Source: an uncultured Archangium sp. (GTDB lineage Bacteria; Myxococcota; Myxococcia; Myxococcales; Myxococcaceae). From it: a stretch of 7,380 bases of DNA. Both the position numbers and the translations under genes were made by a program. This document shows positions 1 through 7,380 of the stretch, piece after piece; position 1 is the stretch's first letter; each line of letters starts with the position of its first letter. The notes under the pieces are model-generated. The model was not told the DNA's origin and made no database searches. It saw only the letters and a program-made list of their open reading frames with translations. The DNA lies in NCBI GenBank assembly GCA_946479335.1, contig CAMLFP010000286.1, positions 1 through 7,380 on the forward strand, in the 5' to 3' direction.

Positions 1-30
1 GTGCGATCAAGTCGCGGGCTGGCATCGTCA

Positions 31-70
31 GGCCCTCACCCCAACCCTCTCCCGTCAACGGGAGAGGGGG
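31..70. repeat. REP-like palindromic element downstream of sdhB
   Basis: A perfect inverted repeat, CCCTCTCCCG (45-54) and CGGGAGAGGG (59-68), encloses a TCAA loop. It is preceded by CCCTCACCCCAAC. The arrangement 'CCCTCACCCCAACCCTCTCC + loop + GGGAGAGGG' resembles dispersed extragenic palindromes known from many high-GC proteobacteria. The palindrome and its intergenic place are seen directly; membership of a multi-copy family is recalled pattern knowledge and was not tested on this genome. The rest of 1-91 shows no gene. Confidence 0.6.
45..68 (-). terminator. Possible transcription end of the sdh operon
   Basis: The 10-bp GC-rich stem with a 4-base loop begins 24 bases beyond the sdhB stop codon in the direction of sdh transcription, so its RNA would fold into a very stable hairpin. 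No run of U follows the stem on the minus strand (the next bases read TTGGGGTGAGGG). It is therefore not a classical intrinsic terminator; it may act as a 3'-end stabilising or weak termination hairpin, or may simply be the REP-like repeat. Confidence 0.35.
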
Positions 71-91
71 ATTGCTACTCTTGTGACGACT

Positions 92-849
92 TCAGCCCTT
101 GAACTGACCCTTGATGAGGTCGCGGTTGAACTCCGCGATCACCCGCACGGGGATCTCCTTCGGGCACGCCGCTTCGCACTGCGAGAGGTTCGAGCAGGTG
201 CCAAAGCCCTCGGCGTCCATCTGCATGGCCATGTTCTTCACGCGGTCGTAGCGCTCCGGCTGGCCCTGCGGGAGGTGCGCGAGGTGCGAGGCCTTCGCCG
301 AGACGAAGAGCATCGCCGAGGCGTTCTTGCAGGCCGCCACGCACGCGCCGCAGCCGATGCACTGCGCCGCGTCCATCGCGAGGTCGGCGTCTTTCTTCGG
401 CACGGGCAGGGCGTTCGCGTCGGGCGCGCCGCCGGTGTTCACCGACACGTAGCCGCCGGCCGCAATGATGCGGTCGAACGCCGAGCGATCGACGACCAGA
501 TCCCGCAACACCGGGAAGGCGCCCGCGCGCCACGGCTCGACGTGGATCTCGTCGCCGTTCTTGAAGTGGCGCATGTGCAGCTGGCACGTGGTGACGCCGC
601 GGTGCCCGCCGTGCGGCAGGCCGTTGATCACCATCGAGCACATGCCGCAGATGCCCTCGCGGCAGTCGTGATCGAAGGCCACCGGCTCCTCGCCCTTCGC
701 CTGGAGCTGCTCGTTGAGCGTGTCCATCATCTCCAGGAACGACATGTGCGGGTCGACGTTCTCCACGTCGTACGTCTTCATCGCGCCCGGAGCGTCCTTG
801 TTGGGCTGGCGCCAGACGTGGATCTTCAGCTTCATCGTCTCGTTGCTCA

Positions 850-850
<1 letters not shown>
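92..850 (-). CDS. sdhB: Succinate dehydrogenase iron-sulfur subunit SdhB
   Basis: This 252-residue protein carries electrons from the flavin of SdhA through three iron-sulfur clusters to the quinone site at the membrane, in complex II of the TCA cycle and respiratory chain. The N-terminal ferredoxin-like domain has [2Fe-2S] ligands Cys63, Cys68, Cys71 and Cys89 (motif CREGICGMC). The C-terminal domain has [11 protein letters not shown] (Cys164, 167, 170, 174) and [12 protein letters not shown] (Cys219, 225, 229). By family rule Cys164/167/170/229 hold [4Fe-4S] and Cys174/219/225 hold [3Fe-4S], so all ligands are present. The gap Cys71-Cys89 is 17 residues against 11 in E. coli SdhB; the [10 protein letters not shown] loop resembles SdhB of Bacteroidetes and some deltaproteobacteria. 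The ATG shares its A with the sdhA stop (TAATG), and GGAG lies 9 bases upstream. A longer in-frame start inside sdhA is possible but would add an unrelated arginine-rich leader. Last gene of the operon. Confidence 0.96.
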
Positions 851-2756
<1,906 letters not shown>

Positions 2757-2760
<4 letters not shown>

Positions 2761-3461
2761 TTGATGAACCCCATGAGGACAGAGAGCGGAATGGCGGCGA
2801 ACGCGGCGCAGATGCCGTAGCCGAGCGCCAGCGACATGGTCTTCAAGAAGGGCGTCCACTTCTTGCCCCACGCGCCGAGGTGCTGGAACAGGCTGTAGAT
2901 GCCGTGCGAGAGGTGCAGCGCGAGGAGCAGCATCGCGCCGACGTACGAGGCGGCGATCAGCGGCTGCTGGAAGCCCATCACCAGCATCGCGTACGGGTCG
3001 CTCCCTTCAGGCTGCGGGCCGGTGACGCGCCAGGTGAAGTGCGCGAGGTGGAAGAGGAAGTACGCCAGCACCAGCAAGCCAGAGATGATCATCGTCTTGC
3101 CCGCGCTGCTCGCCGGCGCCTTCGACGCGTACGCGTACTGCACCGGGCGCGCCGCGGCGTTGATGCGCGCCGCGCGGACCGCGGTGAAGATGTGCAACGG
3201 GAAGCCGACGATCAACGCGATGCGCACGCCCCACAGCAGCGGCGCGTTGCCCTTCAGCGCCTCGGCGTAGTGGTTGAACGTGTCGTGCCCGATGAAGGCC
3301 GTCAGGTTGCCCGCGAGGTGGGCGATGATGAACAGCCCCAACCCGAGGCCGGTGATCGCCATGATCACCTTCGACCCGACCGCGCTCCCGGCGAATTTCA
3401 TGAGCGACCCCAGCAGGCTCTCGCCGCTCGACTCGCGCTTCAGCTCCAACGCTTCTGCCAT
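2757..3461 (-). CDS. sdhC: Succinate dehydrogenase cytochrome b subunit SdhC (single-subunit, diheme type)
   Basis: This 234-residue integral membrane anchor binds heme b and quinone and completes complex II. Five hydrophobic helices can be drawn at about 31-55, 76-96, 122-146, 164-188 and 207-229. This fits the one-protein, five-helix b558 class (as in Bacillus and Wolinella), and no sdhD follows. Histidines suited to ligate two hemes are His48 (IAHLAGN), His90 (PLHIF), His138 or His141 (FHLAHF) and His183 or His186 (LHLSHG); the assignment is by analogy with Wolinella FrdC. A clear AGGAG ribosome site precedes the ATG. It is the first gene of sdhCAB and its stop overlaps the sdhA start. The last codons of the upstream desaturase-like frame overlap its first 22 bases, probably an artefact of that gene's doubtful 3' end. 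The diheme class often uses menaquinone, but the quinone cannot be read from the sequence. Confidence 0.95.
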
Positions 3462-4225
3462 CTGTGACTCCTGGGACAGTTGGAAAGGTGGTTCGACTCG
3501 GGGAGGTCTTTACGTGCCGCCACGCGTCGGGACCACGGGCGTTTTGATCGCGCGGCACCGACTCGACAAGGAAATTCGTGGGATCGGAAAGCACTTTTCA
3601 TAGGCGCCGGGGCCTCCAGCTCAAAGGAGGCCTTCCACGGTTGAGCGTGGTGCGCCTCGTGGGTCACGAACAGGGTCGCCAGCGAAACGCCCCAGCGCGC
3701 GAGCGGGAGCGCGGCGGTCACCAGCCAGCGCGGCCGCCGATGACTGAGCCGGCCCGCCCACAGCGACATGGTGGCCTGAGCGGCGATCGTCACGAACATG
3801 TATTCGTGACGAACACTGCTCGCGAAGAACATCACGAGCGCCCATTCGCAGGCGATCCGCCGGTTCCAGCCGCTGAAGACCAGCGAGAGCCAGGTGATCG
3901 GCGCACGAGCGATGGCCAGCCAGAGCGGCGAGTCGATGTCGCGGCCCTCCATGTCGTCGGGGGCGCCGGGGTGCGCGTGGTGGAAGAGGTGCGCGCGTCG
4001 CGCCGCGAGCCCGCTGACGCCCAGCAGTACACCGGTGCCCGAGAGGATCGCCTCGTTGAGTCGCCGCGGCAGCCCGAGGTTCGCGTGCACGGTGTCGTGG
4101 AAGAGCGCGAAGGCCCCGAGGAAGACGCCGATGCTCGCGAGCCAGGGCGCGCCGAAGAAGAACAGGCTCGCCGGCACCACGAGGTGGAGCGCGTGCAGCA
4201 GCATCATGCGGTGGGTGCGGGTCAT
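3440..4225 (-). CDS. Fatty-acid desaturase/hydroxylase-like membrane protein with doubtful C-terminus
   Basis: The frame encodes 261 residues. Residues 1 to about 208 form a compact membrane-bound di-iron enzyme of the desaturase/carotenoid hydroxylase superfamily. The histidine boxes are HDTVH (43-47), HLFHH (79-83, with His85) and HEAHH (189-193), and hydrophobic segments lie near 7-45, 109-120, 128-150 and 165-187. Such enzymes use O2 and an electron donor to desaturate or hydroxylate acyl chains or carotenoids; the substrate cannot be told here. After residue 208 the codons lose their GC-rich third positions (ATG AAA AGT GCT, TTT CCT TGT) and the frame runs through the apparent sdh leader into sdhC. 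A one-base shift just before would stop at a TGA at 3598-3600 and give about 208 residues. So the last 53 codons are either a stop-loss tail or the result of a frameshift or sequencing error. No strong ribosome site precedes the ATG; another ATG pair lies at 4204-4209. Confidence 0.72.
   Translation of the reverse strand: MTRTHRMMLLHALHLVVPASLFFFGAPWLASIGVFLGAFALFHDTVHANLGLPRRLNEAILSGTGVLLGVSGLAARRAHLFHHAHPGAPDDMEGRDIDSPLWLAIARAPITWLSLVFSGWNRRIACEWALVMFFASSVRHEYMFVTIAAQATMSLWAGRLSHRRPRWLVTAALPLARWGVSLATLFVTHEAHHAQPWKASFELEAPAPMKSAFRSHEFPCRVGAARSKRPWSRRVAARKDLPESNHLSNCPRSHRWQKRWS
3468..3473 (-). promoter_or_regulatory. Ribosome binding site of sdhC
   Basis: On the minus strand CAGGAG stands six bases before the sdhC ATG (CAGGAG-TCACAG-ATG). 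It is the best Shine-Dalgarno match on this strand and fixes the sdhC start. It lies within the 3' part of the upstream desaturase-like frame. Confidence 0.75.
3541..3569 (-). promoter_or_regulatory. Weak candidate sigma-70-type promoter for sdhCAB
   Basis: In the lower-GC stretch upstream of sdhC the minus strand reads TTGTCG (3564-3569), then 17 bases, then CAAAAC (3541-3546). The -35 match is fair and the -10 match is poor (three of six). The location, about 80 bases ahead of the sdhC start, is sensible. This is only the best candidate I could see; transcription from the desaturase promoter into sdhC is also possible. Confidence 0.2.
3611..3632. repeat. Inverted repeat at the end of the desaturase-like domain
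   Basis: GGCCTCC (3611-3617) and GGAGGCC (3626-3632) form a perfect 7-bp stem around the 8-base loop AGCTCAAA. It lies ten bases before the alternate TGA at 3598-3600, read in the gene's direction. No U tract follows directly (minus strand CCGGCGCCTATGAAAAG), so it is not a standard terminator. It may be chance, since it also encodes part of a plausible KASFELEAPAP peptide. Confidence 0.35.
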
Positions 4226-4395
4226 GCCTGGTCGACAAAGCAGCCGCCGTGCCGGGCGCTCCTTTCGAGGGGAACCGGGCGCGCGGTGCCCACGCCGTGG
4301 ACAGCGTCACATGGCTGACTGTCAACGTCGTGGGCAGTCGCGGGTCAGCTCCATACGGCGCGTGTGCTGGCACCCGCGTTGCTCTGCAGCACCGC
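4226..4395. promoter_or_regulatory. Divergent intergenic region between desaturase-like and SRPBCC genes
   Basis: This 170-base gap separates two divergently read genes, so it should hold promoters for both. I find no convincing -35/-10 pair and no good sigma-54 GG-N10-GC site. A small palindrome TGAC-T-GTCA lies at 4316-4324, too short to call an operator. The plus-strand reading frame stays open through the gap from a GTG at 4249, but the peptide it would add looks unlike a protein start. Confidence 0.35.
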
Positions 4396-5433
4396 ATGAT
4401 CATCGCCAGCGCCTTGCTGTTCACCATCGGCGTCGTCGGGGCCGCCGACATCTTCTTCTTCCACACACTCCAGGGCCGGCTCGTGCACCGCGCAGAGTGC
4501 CGGCGCGAGGCCGTCATTCACGTGCTGCGCGGGTACGTCTACGCAGCGCAGTTCATCATCGTCCCCGGGCTCCGGCTCACGGGCGCGTGGTACTGGGCGC
4601 TCGCGGCGCTGTTCATCGTCGACATCTCGATCGCCGTCGCCGACGTGTGGGAAGAGCCGCGCTCTCGCGCTTCGCAGGGCGGGCTGTCGTCACCGGAGTA
4701 CCTGATGCACATCGCGCTCTCGGTGCTGGTGGGCGCGATGCTGCGCGAGCTCGTCGGCGCGACGTGGGGCGACTGGGCGCTGCCGACCGCGGTGACCTCG
4801 AGCGGCGCGCCGGAGTGGCTCCGCCTCGCGGGGGCCCTGATGGCGTTCGGCTCAGCGGTCGTCGCGACCCTCGAGGCGCTGGTGCTGATCGATCACGCGC
4901 TCCCCCGGCCTGCGCCGCTGCATGTGCGCGTGCGGCTCCCGGCGCCGGTGGAGGCGGTGTGGAACTTCACGCAAGACCATCGGCTGCACCCGACGTGGGA
5001 TCATCGCTTCAGCCACATCGAGATGCTGGCCGAGGAGATCAAGACGGGCACCGAGATGCGGTACACGCGCCGCATCGGGCCGGTTCTCATCACGGGCATG
5101 GGCCGCTACAAACTGCACCGGGCGATGAAGCAGAGCACCTTCGAGTTCTGGAGTGATGATCGCCGCTCGCTGATCCGCCGCGGCGTCGGGCTGTGGCTGT
5201 ACCAGGCGTTGCCGGGCGGGCACTGCGAGTTCTCCACCAGCTACACGTACGAGGTGCGCTGGGGGCTGCTCGGCCGCTTCATCGATCGCCTCATGTTCCG
5301 ACCGCTGTTTCAGCGCTTCACCGAGGCCAGCTTCCGGCGCCTGGCGCGCGAGCACTTCGGTGCTGCGAACGCGCGGGTGTTGGGTCGCAAAGGCCGGCTG
5401 CCTGAGCGCTTCACGGTAGAGGCCGCACATTGA
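4396..5433 (+). CDS. Membrane protein fused to a C-terminal SRPBCC (START/polyketide cyclase-like) domain
   Basis: This 345-residue protein has an N-terminal membrane half and a soluble C-terminal half. Hydrophobic helices lie near 2-22, 41-60, 63-84, 101-121 and 141-165. Residues 173-322 look like a SRPBCC helix-grip domain: a beta start APLHVRVRLPAPVEAVW, then WNFTQDHRLHPTWDHRF, then alternating strands (GTEMRYTRRIG, STFEFWSDDRR, GHCEFSTSYTYEVRW) and a long amphipathic C-terminal helix (FIDRLMFRPLFQRFTEASFRRL). That domain family binds hydrophobic ligands such as lipids, sterols or polyketides; the ligand and any catalysis here are unknown. Polar residues in or beside the helices (Asp18, His23, His31, His42, Asp76, Asp83, His105) might matter. 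I chose the ATG because a hydrophobic helix starts at once; no clear ribosome site precedes it, and a GTG at 4249 is the longer option. Its stop overlaps the kinase start (TTGA), so it probably forms an operon with the two-component pair. Confidence 0.8.
   Translation: MIIASALLFTIGVVGAADIFFFHTLQGRLVHRAECRREAVIHVLRGYVYAAQFIIVPGLRLTGAWYWALAALFIVDISIAVADVWEEPRSRASQGGLSSPEYLMHIALSVLVGAMLRELVGATWGDWALPTAVTSSGAPEWLRLAGALMAFGSAVVATLEALVLIDHALPRPAPLHVRVRLPAPVEAVWNFTQDHRLHPTWDHRFSHIEMLAEEIKTGTEMRYTRRIGPVLITGMGRYKLHRAMKQSTFEFWSDDRRSLIRRGVGLWLYQALPGGHCEFSTSYTYEVRWGLLGRFIDRLMFRPLFQRFTEASFRRLAREHFGAANARVLGRKGRLPERFTVEAAH
5418..5422 (+). promoter_or_regulatory. Ribosome binding site of the histidine kinase
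   Basis: AGAGG stands seven bases before a TTG codon that overlaps the stop of the preceding gene (TTGA). It supports the unusual TTG start, because no ATG or GTG at this junction gives a hydrophobic N-terminus in this frame. Confidence 0.55.
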
Positions 5434-6932
5434 CGACCCTCGCGCTCATCGCGACGGCGTGCGTCTCGTTCGCCTTCGGCCTTACCGCGCTCCGCGTCGG
5501 TCGCCGCACCTCGCCAGGGTTGGTGCTGCTCGCGACGTTGCTGTCGGTGTGGATGGGCGGGTTGCTGCTGCTGGCACGCGGCTCCACCTGGGCGGAGCGT
5601 GTACTGCCGATGGGCATGTTGCTGGCGGGCGCGTTCGTCACCGCGGCGGCAGAGTCGCTCGGGCGCCCTCCGCGCTTCCTCTTGCCGTTGGCGTGGGGCG
5701 CGTCGGCGTTGGTCGCGGTGGTGGGCTTCGTCGCTCCGCGGCTGTTGTACGGCCCGGGCGCACGGGATCCGGGCCCGCTCTTCTGGCCGCTCGCCGCTCT
5801 GTCGACGGTGGGCACGCTCGCGGTGAAGGGCTGGCTCTTCTCGCTCGCGCGCGCCGCGCAGGGCCGGGAGCGCACGCGCCGGTTCTCGATTCTGCTCGCC
5901 AACGTCGCGGGCGCGCTCGGCGGCGGCGGGCTCATCGGTCTGCACATCCTCGGGTTCGACGTGGCGTTCGTCGCGGCGCCGTTGCTGTCAGTGAGCGTCG
6001 TCACCGTCGCGCTCGCGACCTGGGAGAGCGAGGGGCCGCAAGGGCGCGCCGCGTTGTTGCAGGGCGGCGTTCAGTCGCTCGTCGTGGCGGTGCTTGCGGC
6101 GCTGGTCGCGCTGCCCTGGTCGCCGGAGTCGGCGCTGGTGATCGGCATGGTCGCGTTCCCCGTCGATGCACTCAGACAGTTGCTCGTCGATCTGTTCACC
6201 CAGCGCTTCTTTGCGCGGCCGCTGACGACCACCGCGCTCGCGGTCGAAGCCGAGTCGCAGGCCGCGCGCGCGGATCAAGCGGAGCGGCTCGCGGAGGTCG
6301 GTCGGCTGGCAAGCGGCGTGGCGCACGAGATCCGCAACCCGCTCGGCGTGATCCTCGCGGAGATGAAGGTGCTCGAGCTGAGTGGCGCCGACGCGGAGTC
6401 GGTGGCCGCCGTGCGAGCGCAGGTCGGGCGCGCGAAGAACTTCGTCGATGAACTCCTCCACTACGCGACGCCGCGCCCGCTGAAGCCGACCGACACGGGA
6501 TTGTTAGCGCTTGTGCAGAGCGCGGTGACGCGCGCCGGGCAGGGACTGAACCTCGACACCTCGCGGCTGACCGTCGACGTCGTCGATGCGCGGCTCGAAG
6601 TCGACGTCGACGCGCTGACCGACGTGCTGGTGAACCTGATCTCGAACGCGCTGATCGCGACGGAAGAGAAGGGCGAGGTGCGCATCAGCGGCACTGCGAC
6701 GCGGTTGCTGATCGAAGACACCGGCCCAGGCGTGCCGCGTGAGCTCGAGGCGCGACTGTTTCAGGCGTTCACCACCGGCCGCAGCCGAGACTCGAAACGT
6801 CCCGGTACGGGGCTCGGGCTCGCACTTTCCCGGCGGCTCGTGGAGCGCCACGGTGGCACGCTTCATCACGAGCGCCCGGAGAGCGGCGGCGCGCGGTTCG
6901 TCATCACGCTCCCCGAGGGAGGTTGGTCGTGA
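5430..6932 (+). CDS. Multi-helix membrane sensor histidine kinase
   Basis: This 500-residue protein should autophosphorylate on a histidine and pass the phosphate to the response regulator encoded next to it. Residues 1 to about 250 contain seven to nine hydrophobic segments (near 5-22, 31-49, 59-76, 84-103, 118-140, 153-175, 179-197, 210-229 and 233-248), so the input is probably sensed in or through the membrane; no periplasmic domain, PAS or GAF domain is evident. A short linker leads to the dimerisation domain with His299 in ASGVAHEIRNPLGVIL. The ATPase domain follows with N box NLISNA (Asn402, Asn406), G1 DTGPGVP (430-436), F box LFQAFTT and G2 GTGLGLALS (459-467), all intact. The layout resembles multi-TM kinases such as PrsK of the exosortase-associated systems, but without the GAF domain reported there. 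The TTG start overlaps the upstream stop by four bases, and the stop overlaps the regulator start (GTGA). Confidence 0.93.
   Translation: MTTLALIATACVSFAFGLTALRVGRRTSPGLVLLATLLSVWMGGLLLLARGSTWAERVLPMGMLLAGAFVTAAAESLGRPPRFLLPLAWGASALVAVVGFVAPRLLYGPGARDPGPLFWPLAALSTVGTLAVKGWLFSLARAAQGRERTRRFSILLANVAGALGGGGLIGLHILGFDVAFVAAPLLSVSVVTVALATWESEGPQGRAALLQGGVQSLVVAVLAALVALPWSPESALVIGMVAFPVDALRQLLVDLFTQRFFARPLTTTALAVEAESQAARADQAERLAEVGRLASGVAHEIRNPLGVILAEMKVLELSGADAESVAAVRAQVGRAKNFVDELLHYATPRPLKPTDTGLLALVQSAVTRAGQGLNLDTSRLTVDVVDARLEVDVDALTDVLVNLISNALIATEEKGEVRISGTATRLLIEDTGPGVPRELEARLFQAFTTGRSRDSKRPGTGLGLALSRRLVERHGGTLHHERPESGGARFVITLPEGGWS
6917..6922 (+). promoter_or_regulatory. Ribosome binding site of the response regulator
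   Basis: GGGAGG, within the longer GAGGGAGG, stands six bases before the GTG start of the response regulator and lies inside the last kinase codons. It is a strong match and fixes that start. Confidence 0.75.
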
Positions 6933-7380
6933 AGATCCTGGTCGTCGACGATGATCCGGCGTTCCGCCGCGTGTGGTCGAAGTTGCTGTCGACCGCGGGG
7001 TACGAGCCGCTCGAAGCGGGAGATGCCACCGAGGCGCTCGCGGTGTTCGACAAGCACGCGCCGCGGCTGGTCGTGCTCGATCTGATGCTGCCGCCGACCC
7101 AGCGACCGGAGGAGGGCGCGCGGGTTCTCGACGCGATGCTCTCGAAGGCGCCGGAGACGAAGGTCGTCGTCGCCTCAGGTAGCAGCGAACTCTCGCTCGC
7201 GTTGGAGCTCGTGAAGCGTGGCGCGTACGACTTCATCGCCAAGCCCGTCGAGCCCGACGTGTTGCTCGCGGTGCTCTCGCGCGCCGCGGCGCGGTTGACG
7301 CTCGAAGATCGTGTGCAGGAGCTCGAGCGGCACACCACCGCGAACGCTGACGGGCTCATCGGTGACTCGCCTGCGTTTCT
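6929..7380 (+). CDS. NtrC-family (sigma-54 activator) response regulator, 3' end outside window
   Basis: Only the first 150 codons are present. Residues 1-120 form a receiver domain with the acidic pocket Asp7/Asp8, the phospho-acceptor Asp51 (VVLDLMLPP), Ser83 (ASGSSE) and Lys105 (FIAKPVEPD). A coiled linker (LTLEDRVQELERH) follows, and the last residues LIGDSPAF match the opening of the AAA+ sigma-54 interaction domain (LIGxSPA), so the full protein should be an enhancer-binding transcription activator. The loop after Asp51 (DLMLPPTQRPEEGARVL) is several residues longer than in a usual receiver; I recall a similar extended loop in PrsR-type regulators of exopolysaccharide/PEP-CTERM loci. 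The GTG start overlaps the kinase stop (GTGA) with a strong ribosome site, so kinase and regulator are a cognate pair. Target genes cannot be read from this window. Confidence 0.92.
   Translation, partial: MKILVVDDDPAFRRVWSKLLSTAGYEPLEAGDATEALAVFDKHAPRLVVLDLMLPPTQRPEEGARVLDAMLSKAPETKVVVASGSSELSLALELVKRGAYDFIAKPVEPDVLLAVLSRAAARLTLEDRVQELERHTTANADGLIGDSPAF

Noticed and set aside
3578..4318. Plus-strand open frame opposite the desaturase-like gene, with an AAAGGAGG ribosome-site look-alike at 3623-3630
   Set aside because: The purine run is one arm of the inverted repeat at 3611-3632; the frame gives an Arg/Glu/Pro-rich product with no motif, while the opposite strand has three clean histidine boxes.
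4316..4324. TGAC-T-GTCA palindrome as a possible operator
   Set aside because: Four-base arms occur often by chance and there is no second copy or well-placed promoter nearby.
3621..4517. Minus-strand open frame of 298 codons spanning the divergent gap
   Set aside because: Overlaps the desaturase-like gene in a wrong frame and the SRPBCC gene in antisense; arginine-rich filler.
5310..6004. Minus-strand open frames opposite the SRPBCC gene end and the kinase start
   Set aside because: Biased composition and no motifs; the plus-strand frames carry clear helices and kinase motifs.

Overview
This is a high-GC bacterial window with tightly packed genes. It carries a respiratory succinate dehydrogenase operon on the minus strand (right half to left edge), a small desaturase-like gene just upstream of that operon on the same strand, and a plus-strand set of three genes that includes a two-component system. 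The GC-rich third codon positions, an SdhCAB set with a single five-helix cytochrome b, and a sigma-54 activator-type response regulator together suggest a myxobacterium or a relative in the former Deltaproteobacteria. That placement is inference; no rRNA or other marker gene is present.

Left region (1-3600, minus strand). sdhC, sdhA and sdhB are transcribed in that order, with a 4-base overlap (GTGA) between sdhC and sdhA and a 1-base overlap (TAATG) between sdhA and sdhB. The products form a membrane-bound succinate:quinone oxidoreductase (complex II). All expected flavin, iron-sulfur and heme ligands can be located, and no separate sdhD is present. Past the end of sdhB lies a perfect 10-bp palindrome inside a CCCTCACCCCAACCCTCTCCC-type sequence that looks like a dispersed REP-like element and could also end transcription.

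Middle region (3440-4395). A compact membrane protein with the three histidine boxes of the fatty-acid desaturase/hydroxylase superfamily sits directly upstream of sdhC on the same strand. Its reading frame runs on through the apparent sdh leader and stops 22 bases into sdhC. The last 53 or so codons look non-coding, so the true 3' end is doubtful. A gap of about 170 bases separates it from the divergent plus-strand genes and probably holds promoters for both directions.

Right region (4396-7380, plus strand). A five-helix membrane protein fused to a SRPBCC (START/polyketide cyclase-like) ligand-binding domain is followed by a multi-helix sensor histidine kinase and a sigma-54-dependent response regulator cut off by the window edge. 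The junctions are TTGA and GTGA overlaps, so the three are probably translated as a coupled operon. A desaturase divergent from a hydrophobic-ligand-binding membrane protein plus kinase and regulator suggests, without proving, a membrane-lipid or envelope sensing circuit. This is the part of the window most worth following up; the sdh part is ordinary.
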